Source: Pieris napi
Lineage: Eukaryota; Arthropoda; Insecta; Lepidoptera; Pieridae
Length of the DNA: 64,000 nt
Direction: 5' to 3'
NCBI RefSeq assembly: GCF_905475465.1
Contig: NC_062251.1
Span: 1,419,001-1,483,000, forward strand
Shown: positions 56,164 to 64,000 of the stretch, piece after piece
How positions within the stretch are numbered: position 1 is the stretch's first letter
How the letters are laid out: each line of letters starts with the position of its first letter
Notes under the pieces: generated by a model
Databases searched by the model: none
Told to the model about the DNA's origin: nothing
Seen by the model: only the letters and a program-made list of their open reading frames with translations
Position numbers and translations under genes: made by a program

Positions 56164-57019
56164 ATTGAATAAATACCCTCTAAAAATCTCCCTAAATAAT
56201 TGTACCACCTAGCCCCCTGGCCTATTTCCCCCATAAATTTATAATTACATACTGAAGTTCCAATTGAAGGCATCCTCCCATGTATTCCGCATATTTACCC
56301 GGGTTTTGAACGCACAATCTTAGGGTTGCGAGTCCAAACAGCTCAACAAATCGATTTTATCCTCACAATCGTAAAATGTTAATCAAATAGCTATAAAATT
56401 ACCGTAAAATTTGTGTTCGATAAACTGCGCGAGTGAATACAAGAAAAGGGCGCTCAAACGTAAGTACTTGTTATTTATCGATTAAAAATAACTAAAAGAT
56501 ACTTATGTCAGAGAAATATCGTCACTACGTCGATGACATCATCATCAGCGGGTTTAGTAGGTGCGTAGTACAATAATTAATTAATTTTTTATTACCTGAT
56601 TAAATAAACATTATTACAGAAGGGACAACACAAAAAAGCACAATAATAACAATAAATAAACTTAAAATATAATAACTAAAATATATTATTAAAAGGAGTC
56701 CCTTTAGGCAAGGTTCCGAAGATACTGGCAGCGTTTCCCTCTTGGAATTGCTAGACTAAATCTTTGTAAATGCGTGCTCCTATTTCACCATTCCTCCTAG
56801 TGATAGAGGACAAATCTTTGTTTTTAATTTATTTTATTATTATCACTTAAATGTCATGTGGAACATGGTGTAATAGTTTCAGCTCCTTACAAACGTTGTG
56901 TAAAACAAAAAACTTGGCGATTAAAAAGAGTGGCGGAGAGTTTATTGCCAGTTCTCTTCCGGTCTACGCCCTTGATTTGAGAACTGGCAGTAGATGTAAA
57001 ATTAGAAGCATTTAATGTA

Positions 57020-57871
57020 TAGTCCTTTTCATGAAAGAAGTCCCCCAGACGCGGCGCTGCAATCGCATGACGTAATGTTGCCATTTATGAGTAAAAAATT
57101 TACCTATTTTATTTACATTTAGCAGATGTAATTTATCAAGTAATATTATTTTCTGCATACTTCGATGAAACAATATTTCTGTTATGTAAAAAGTATATTC
57201 TTATTTACTTATATTAGCGGTGTTCTACCTACTTACAGGGAAAAGTTGAGAAAATAGGGTAAAGAAAAGCAATACAATTTTTTATTCAGAGTTTTATTGC
57301 ATAATTGTTGGGTTACAATTTTATTCGAAGTACACACCGCTGTTATACCTTCGTTTGTAATTCTTGTTACAGTTTTCTCTGACACACCTGCAATTAAATT
57401 ATGAACAATATAAAATAATAATAACTTTAAGTTTATAATGCTTATGTAATATGTAATATATGTTTTAATTTCAGTTACCTAGTTTCATCACGTTATGTAT
57501 TTGTTCAATTTTGTCGCAAAAACGAATTTATATCATAAAAGTCCCATCAATACAGCAAAAAATATTAAATGGCAACTCTAAAAAGTACCTGTTATGGCGG
57601 CAATTCTCTTCCGAACATTGTTTAGTGGTATTAAAACACCTTGATTCTTATGTTCCGCTTCACAGAACTCTTTCACCTTTAATATCATTTCTCGAGCCGA
57701 ACTTTTTACAACTTTTGGCATTGTAATCAATATTTAAAATGCACTAAGCTAGTTAAAAATTCAAATCTACCACAACAAACGAACTTGATAACATCGACGA
57801 ATGACAAAATTGCCGACCTGTCAAATTTAGTTCCAAAAATATCCGCGGGACTTCTTTCATGAAAAGTACTA
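57020..57871. mobile_element. TA-flanked DNA transposon remnant, copy B only
   Basis: Inverted ends of 24 bp or so: TAGTCCTTTTCATGAAAGAA at 57020 and its near complement ending at 57871. TA is directly repeated outside. It carries a transposase-type first exon on the minus strand (57589-57721). TA duplication fits the Tc1/mariner/IS630 group. Confidence 0.75.
57589..57721 (-). pseudogene. Transposase-type N-terminal exon
   Basis: ATG at 57721 encodes MPKVVKSSAREMILKVKE, then CEAEHKNQGVLIPLNN and VRKRIAAITG, ending at a donor-like ACAG|GTACTT. The helix-turn-helix-like layout (ILKVKEFCE ... KRIAAITG) is common in insect DNA-transposon proteins, from memory. No catalytic part remains. Confidence 0.6.
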
Positions 57872-58138
57872 TATATTTCTTTTTTGACGTTCATAAGTGT
57901 ACATTGTGTTACCTATATTGACTTTTTTTTTTTTATAAAACCTGGGGCAAACGGGCAGGAGGCTCACCTGATGATAAGTGATACCTGATTATATTGACTG
58001 AATGATTTTTGACTTTGACTTTGCCATCGCCATCTATTTCGTCCTTCTTGCGTCCTACTTTGAACACCTATTGAGATCCTTGACAGTCCCACCAACGCAG
58101 CCTCGGTCTACCGGGTTTTCTCTTACCAGTTGTAAGAT

Positions 58139-58366
58139 CAGCCCTGCGATTCTGTAACTCACTTTTCGAACTCACACAGCGGTTTTCGCATCGGCGGTCG
58201 CTCTCAAATCAGTCGTGAAGCAGTCAGATAAACAATAAACTACAAGCTCCCACCTTATCAGAATGCCAAATCATAAAATGACTGCTTCACGACTGATTTG
58301 AGAGCGACCGCCGATGCGAAAACCGCTGTGTGAGTTCGAAAAGTGAGTTACAGAATCGCAGGGCTG
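58139..58366. mobile_element. Palindromic MITE, copy B
   Basis: Partner of 42907-43153 with a deletion of about 20 bp in the left arm (gcagtcagataaac). Confidence 0.85.
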
Positions 58367-58542
58367 CTTTGATTGTTCGTAACAATATTCGTTTTACTAG
58401 TTAAGTAATGATTCCAAATTATGAAACAATTAATATTAAATTATGTTTCTTAAAAGTAATAGAAGGAATCTCAATGATTGACCAAAGTAACAATAAAAAT
58501 CAACGGGCAATTGAATACAGAATATATAAGTCACATATAAGA

Positions 58543-59640
58543 GCGTATCAATTCTTAAAAGGACGGCAACGCACTCGCGAGCCTCTGGCATCCATGGGCG
58601 GCGGTATCACTTAACATCAGGGGAGCCTCTTGCCCATTTGCCCCCTGTTCTATAAGTACCCTCGCGAGCCCTCTGGCATCCATTGGCTGAGGTATCATTC
58701 AACATCAGGGGGGCCTCCTGCCCGTTTGCCCCCTGTTCTATAAGTACCAATTCTTAAAAGGCCGGCAACGCACTCGCGAGCCCTCTGGCATCCATGGGCG
58801 GCGGTATCACTTAACATCAGGGGAGCCTCTTGCCCATTTGCCCCCTGTTCTATAAGTACCCTCGCGAGCCCTCTGGCATCCATTGGCTGAGGTATCATTC
58901 AACATCAGGGGGGCCTCCTGCCCGTTTGCCCCCTGTTCTATAAGTACCAATTCTTAAAAGGCCGGCAACGCACTCGCGAGCCCTCTGGCATCCATGGGCT
59001 GAGGTATCACTTAACATCAGATGAGCTTGCTGACCGTTTGCCCCCTGTTCTATAAGTACCAATTCATAAAAGGCCGCCAACGCACTCGCGAGCCCTCATG
59101 CATCCATGGGCGTCGGTATCACTCAACATCAGGTGGTCCCCCTGCACATTTGCCCCCTGTTCTATAAGTACCAATTCTTAAAAGGACGGCAACGCACTCG
59201 CGAGCCCTGTGTCATTGAGTGACCATGGGCGGCGGTATCACTCAACATCAGGTGAGCTTGCTGCCCGTTTGCCCCCTGTTCTATAAGTACCAATTCTTAA
59301 AAGGCCGGCAACGCACTCGCGAGCCCTGTGTCATTGAGTGTCCGTGGGCGGCGCGGCGGTGTCACTCATCATCAGGTGGTCCCCCTACACATTTGCTCCC
59401 TGTTCTATAAGTACCAATTCTTAAAAGGCTGGCAACGCACTCGCGACCTTCATGCATCCATGGGCGGCTGTATCACTTAACATCAGGTGAGCTTGCTGCC
59501 CGTTTGCCCCCTGTTCTATAAGTACCAATTCTTAAAAGGCCGGCAACGCACTCGCGAGCCCTGTGTCATTGAGTGTCCGTGGGCGGCAGTATCACTCAAC
59601 ATCAGATGCACCTCCTGCCCGTTTGCTCCCTGTTCTATAA
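58543..59640 (+). repeat. LINE-tail tandem array, about 10 units
   Basis: Expanded partner of 43345-44124. A block of about 200 bp (58570-58770) is repeated exactly or nearly so at 58770-58970, including a shared shortened unit (gtaccctcgcgagccctc). Long frames across it are unit-derived. Confidence 0.9.
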
Positions 59641-60354
59641 AATATAAGGACCTGCAACAATACTTCAGAATAATTGGTTAATTTAATAACTTTTACCAGT
59701 AGTAGAAATATTTAATCATATAACTAATTAATGGGACGGGTATTCAACATTACATCGTATGTTCTTCGTAAATACTAGTAATAATACTATATCTAACCAT
59801 AAATACTGTTACATAAAAACTTTTCTTTGTTCAAACTTTTTATTTATTTTGAATTTGGAACGTGTTATTAAAAACTTCTTTCGATTTTGCGCCATTTCAC
59901 ATATTTTTTCGTGTTCATTATCAAATAACAATATGGAATGGGATGAAAACCTTTTAAAAAATACAAGCATTTCGCTATTTCTACTAAAAAAAAAAAACTT
60001 TAGAGGTGTCAAGGGACACCCGGCTGGAACGAAATTCATTTCGATTAATTTATATGTTAATTGGTATCATAACAGTATGATAGATTTTCTCGACACCAAT
60101 CTTACGACGAAAAAAAAAAGCCAACATCACGAGGTGTTCCCAGGCGGTCACCCATCCAAGTACTGACCTCGCCCGACGTTGCTTAACTTCGGTGATCGGA
60201 CGAGAACCGGTGTATTACAATAGCAAATAGCAAAAAAAGTGTCGTGACAACTTTTCGTAAGAATTTATTCCGTCTAGCCCCCTTTCACAAAGCGCGATAA
60301 GGAACTTCGTTCCAAAAAGTAAAAGTTCTTAGTAATCAAAAACAAAACTGGTAA
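59641..60354 (-). mobile_element. Insertion block with 5S element copy 4 (inverted)
   Basis: Positions 59715-59984 are an inverted copy of sequence at 62046-62230 (gtgttcattatcaaataa). Positions 59985-60320 are the 5S-bearing element in reverse (5S part 60120-60217, with gtgatcgga as in copy 1). Neither is in copy A. Confidence 0.75.
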
Positions 60355-61000
60355 AAAACCAACCATCTTCTCCAACCGTAAAAAGTGAGATCCATTTGAT
60401 TTCAAGTGGGTTAATTCAGGTCCTATAGTACCTTCTGTCTTATGTTATTACGTAATAAGCTAACAACATCGTATGTTATCACGTAATGACAACATGGCCA
60501 TATCAATCTTAACTAATGGTTTGGTAAACAGTCTTTTGTTTTGTCCACACATCAACACAAACTATGAAAAAAAATGCGAGCGTACAAAGTACACATGTCA
60601 GAAGTGAAACTTCTTCGGCAAACTAATTTTTAAGCCTTGTTCATATTTATACAAATCTAAACCTTAGATTTCCGAGACTTAGAGGGAGGGAAAAAGGAAG
60701 ATATGTTAGGAATTTAATGAATTTAAGTGTCATTAAAATATTAAGCGTCGAAAATTAATACAAATTATAAATTTAATTTTTTTTATTTATTTCTTCGATA
60801 ATAAAAACGCGTGGCATTTTAATTTACAATTCTTCATTTGAGATTTCAATAAACTATTTTGTATAATATACTCTTTACGAAAATTTGAATTTTAAAAATA
60901 TAATTTCTATAATTCATCCTTCTCACTCTCTCTCAATCGCTCTCTCTCTTTTCTTCGTCAAAAACGCTGCACATCTTCGTGACGTTTCATCCGTCAAACT
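60355..61000. repeat. End of copy B and GAAGTGAAACTTC-family element
   Basis: Positions 60355-60565 match 44245-44455. From 60570 the element (gcgagcgtacaaagtacac, gaagtgaaacttcttcgg) runs to about 61000 (gctgcacatcttcgtgacg), beyond the point where copy A is cut. Confidence 0.7.
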
Positions 61001-61365
61001 CAGTTTTGTATCGCACAGCCCGAGCATACAGCGACCTATATTTAAGTCTTAACTTGTTTAAGCTATCGCAAAAGCTTAAAATGAGTATAAATAATGTCCA
61101 TAGCGCAAAATAACCTGCATGCAATCATTTATTCACAAAGGTAACCACAATGTATACTTATGAACGCCAAAAAAGAAATACATATTAAATGCTTCTAATT
61201 TTACATTTACTGCCAGTTCTCAAATCAAGGGCGTAGGGAAGAGAAGAACTGGCAATAAACTCTCCGCAACTATTTTAATCGCCAAGTTTTTTATTTTACA
61301 CAACGTTTGTAAGGAGCTGCACCATGTTCCACATGACATCTTACGGAATTAATAATAAAAAAAAA
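61001..61365 (-). repeat. Non-LTR tail fragment
   Basis: Positions 61160-61345 are a minus-strand tail of the cttggcgatt family; the preceding 160 bp is unassigned. Confidence 0.6.
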
Positions 61366-62230
61366 AAATGTGTGCGTGTACTAGGTTTACACACGTAAGA
61401 AGTGAAACTTCTTTATGACCTTATTTTTCGAAAAATGATCTACTATATGCAACTTAACGAAATTGGTTAAATAAAGTTTAATAAACGGCTTTTATTATCA
61501 TAGACTCATGTCTGAATACAAATACAATTATTTCATTTTACCTTATTACTACTAAGATTATTACAGAATTTCATTAATAGTAATAGAATTATTACTATCA
61601 TTGTTATCGTTATTATATATTTTTGTTATTAATGGCTTCGAATCTCTTCGGATCAACCGTGGTAGGGACAAGAAAAAGATGGCGCGTAACCGAAAAACGT
61701 GACGATTTGCTACAAAATTTCTCCCATACGTCGATAAAGAACTTTCATTCCATCGCCGATAAAGAAGTTTGACTTCAAAAAGCAACATGGCGCGTAACGG
61801 AAAAATGTGACGCGTAACGAAAAAATGTTACACTAAATTTTTTTCCAACCCCGATAAAGAAGTTTCACTTCAATAAATTAAAAACAAATATTTGTCATCT
61901 ATCAGCAGGAGGCATAGTGAAATAGGAGCACGCACTTATATTCTCGTACCTTTGTAGTTCTAACAGCACGCGGCAGCCCCGATCTTTTCTGGTCTTCGGC
62001 AGACGAAGTGACCGCTCCATAACCACTTTATGAAAAGCGATTACTGCAATCCTATTTTCTTTAACATCGCATTCCATATTGTTATTTGATAATGAACACG
62101 AAAAAATATGTGAAATGGCGCAAAATCGAAAGAAGTTTTTAATACACGTTCCAAATTCAAAATAATTAAAAAGTTTGAACAAAGAAAAGTTTTTATGTAA
62201 CAGTATTTATGGCTAGTTAGATATAGTAAT
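61366..62230. repeat. Element ends and inverted partner of 59715
   Basis: GAAGTGAAACTTC-like ends at 61392-61410, and two related aaagaagttt(g/c)acttc ends near 61752 and 61858 beside repeated gcgcgtaacggaaaaatg words. Positions 62046-62230 pair with 59715-59960 in inverse. No gene. Confidence 0.5.
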
Positions 62231-63317
62231 ATACTAGCGGACCCGGCGAATTTCGTTCCGCCTAACAGTCTAATAATATCGTGTTAACTTTAGTTAAACT
62301 TAATTTAGGATTTCATTGCATAAATACAGAAATGTTTTATTGCTTGCCATTGCGAAAGAAGAATGGCTGTTTTACACATTCGGTCTCTTCTCTCTAGCGC
62401 CATGCGATACTGCATGTTAAAGCACTTTCTGATATACAACATTTTTTGTTTTGTTATCCTGCGCAAGATCAAAGTGGTAGGTTTCTTTTATATGCGTAAT
62501 TCTGTCAACAGATGGCACCACATACTGTTTGCATTCGTAAAATTAATTCATTTTTATTCGATAACTTATCCGATATTTTATTACTTATTCTGCTATTTGG
62601 AGCGGAAGAATCCACCAAAAAAGAGATAACTAACATCGGTCCAGCCGATCTTGAGTTAAAAGTGGTGTAACTAACACGACTTTGTTTTATATATTTAGAT
62701 ATATCTAGTATTTACGAATAACATACGATGCAATGTTGAATACCCGTCCCATTAATCAGTTATATGATTAAATATTTCTTTATGTTAATGAGCGATGACA
62801 CTCTTAATGCACTAGCGTCAATATTTTTAAAATATGTTAATTAAAGACGTAATTACATACACAACATAGAAAAACGTTATAGCTTTTATATATAACTAGC
62901 TGGCCTGGCGAACATCGTACCGCCTAACAGTCGATTCTTTATTTGTTTAAAATACTTATTCTGCTATTCGGGACACCGGTCTAGCTAGTAAGATTAAAAA
63001 AAAAATTGATAAGACAACAAATACATTATGTCAAAAAATAAAAATTTACCTACCCCTCCACTAACACTTGAACTTTATGCTATGGTGTTAAAGTTCAAAT
63101 TCACTTTTAAGTATTATTACGAATATTTTGTATGGGAATATAGAAAAGTGTTGTTTTTAGACTTTTTCACTCAATTTTTTTTAATTTTTCTCCGTAAGAA
63201 CCATCTCCGTACTTCAAGGTATATTATAAAAAAAATCAGACAAATCGGTCAAGCCGTTTTCATGTTATGTCGTGACAACGGAAAACGGGTTTCATTTTTA
63301 TATATATAGATTTTAAT
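62231..63317 (+). repeat. Two decayed RTE-like tails
   Basis: Starts actagcggacccggcgaa (62233) and ctagctggcctggcgaac (62896), both followed by ccgcctaacagtc. The second ends cggtcaagccgttttcatg and tttatatatatagatttt. Typical of RTE-type LINE 3' ends; reading frames within are not genes. Confidence 0.55.
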
Positions 63318-63772
63318 TTTTACGGAAACGCACGAAGATGTGCAGCGCAATGCGAGAGAGCGATTAAGACCGGCTGAGAGAGAGTGACAACGTCGAATTA
63401 CCTTATATAAATTCTATTTTTAAAATTAAAATATCGTAAAGAGAATTTATTAAATATTAGTATTTTATATTTTATGCAAAATAGTTTATTGAAATCTCAA
63501 ATGACGAATTGTAAAATAAATGCCACGTGTTTTTATTATAGAAGAAATAATTTAAAAAAATATATTATTTGTATTAATTGTCGACACTCAATATTTTAAT
63601 GACAATTAAATTCATGAAATTCCTAATATATCTTCCTTTTGCCCTCCCTCTAAGGCTCGGAAATCTAAAGTTTTAGATTTGTATAAATATGAACAAGAAT
63701 TAAAAATTAGTTTGCCAAAGAAGTTTCACTTCTGACATGTGTACTTTGTACGCACGCACTTTTTTTATATAA
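63318..63772 (-). mobile_element. GAAGTGAAACTTC-family element, reversed
   Basis: Contains cacgaagatgtgcagcg at the left and aaagaagtttcacttctg with gtactttgtacgcacgc at the right. Best preserved reverse copy of the family. Confidence 0.7.
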
Positions 63773-64000
63773 CACAAGGGCATATTTTCGTACTATTAAA
63801 AGGTTTTATATTATACAAACATGACACGGGGTGAAATTGGCTATGCCAAAAAGTTATCTGGCATTGTATAATGTATAGGAAAACTCCTTTTGTATGACAA
63901 TTTAGGTTTATATTAATTTATCAAAAACATTCAAAGATCTTCCAACTAGAGTTATTTAAGATTGACTTAATGTACATCTTTTGAAAAAAAAAAAAATTAA
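63773..64000. other. No feature recognised
   Basis: Unique AT-rich sequence to the window edge. Confidence 0.5.

Larger units (their letters stand above)
56770..58025 (+). repeat. Non-LTR tail, copy B, interrupted
   Basis: Tail at 56770-57019, resuming at 57874 (tttcttttttgacgttc) through gactttgactttg at 58020. Split by the element at 57020-57871. A minus-strand CR1-tail piece (gggcaaacgggcaggagg) sits at 57945-57985. Confidence 0.65.
45143..60880 (+). repeat. Segmental duplication, copy B
   Basis: Collinear with copy A (32747-44742) and enlarged by insertions: a SINE (48792), the 49.4-52.4 kb block, 55795-56163, 57020-57871 and 59715-60350. Confidence 0.9.

Noticed and set aside
58695..59681. 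Several frames of 60-70 codons with repeated QEAHLMLSDT or GKRAGG words (also at 25, 33, 43 and 45 kb)
   Set aside because: All follow the roughly 110 bp LINE-tail unit; they are not conserved coding sequences.
59759..60166. 135-codon plus frame
   Set aside because: It runs across the inverted repeat block and the reverse strand of the 5S element, so it is a chance frame.

Overview
The window is AT-rich, intron-bearing animal DNA crowded with transposons. Split codons that rejoin in frame across GT-AG introns, tRNA-headed SINEs, non-LTR tails and the encoded proteins point to an insect. The repeat families look lepidopteran (butterfly or moth), but that assignment rests on remembered repeat families, not on a search.

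Two host genes are supported. On the minus strand, the 5' part of a CNNM/unextended-type magnesium transporter gene lies in three exons: 22167-22525 (signal peptide), 1281-1668, and 297-845 (start of the DUF21 membrane domain). All junctions are in phase and the first intron is 20.5 kb. The rest of the gene lies beyond the left edge. On the plus strand, a complete five-exon beta-sarcoglycan gene runs 30472-33723 and encodes 328 residues: a cytoplasmic N-terminus, one membrane helix, four N-glycosylation sequons and a C-terminal cysteine cluster. The two genes are head to head, about 8 kb apart.

The main structural feature is a tandem segmental duplication. Copy A is about 32747-44742 and copy B about 45143-60880. 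Each carries an intact terminal exon of beta-sarcoglycan (33558-33723 and 46084-46249) that differs by one silent base in the coding part. Each exon is followed immediately by a T-rich minisatellite (8 units in A, 20 in B), a second tandem repeat, and a transposon carrying most of a 5S rRNA gene. The copies differ by many transposon insertions, so each acts as the empty site for the other. Three insertions in copy A (37813-38105, 39622-39948, 40020-40260) are absent from B, and the TAA/TATA/TTA target duplications can be read directly.

Between the genes and inside the 20 kb intron almost everything is mobile DNA. There are PIF/Harbinger-type elements with TAA/TTA duplications, several built from an iterated short word. 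One holds a decayed Harbinger transposase (16971-17964) and one a MADF-like ORF (51743-52413). Also present are a TATGTTAACG-ended MITE family, long foldback elements, two or more tRNA-derived SINE families, mariner transposase remnants, CR1-like LINE ends, tandem arrays of a roughly 110 bp non-LTR tail, and a decayed multi-exon-like gene of a transposon-associated family (11870-12660) flanked by reiterated TCTACCCTGG words. No bacterial-type features, tRNA genes or CRISPR arrays were seen.
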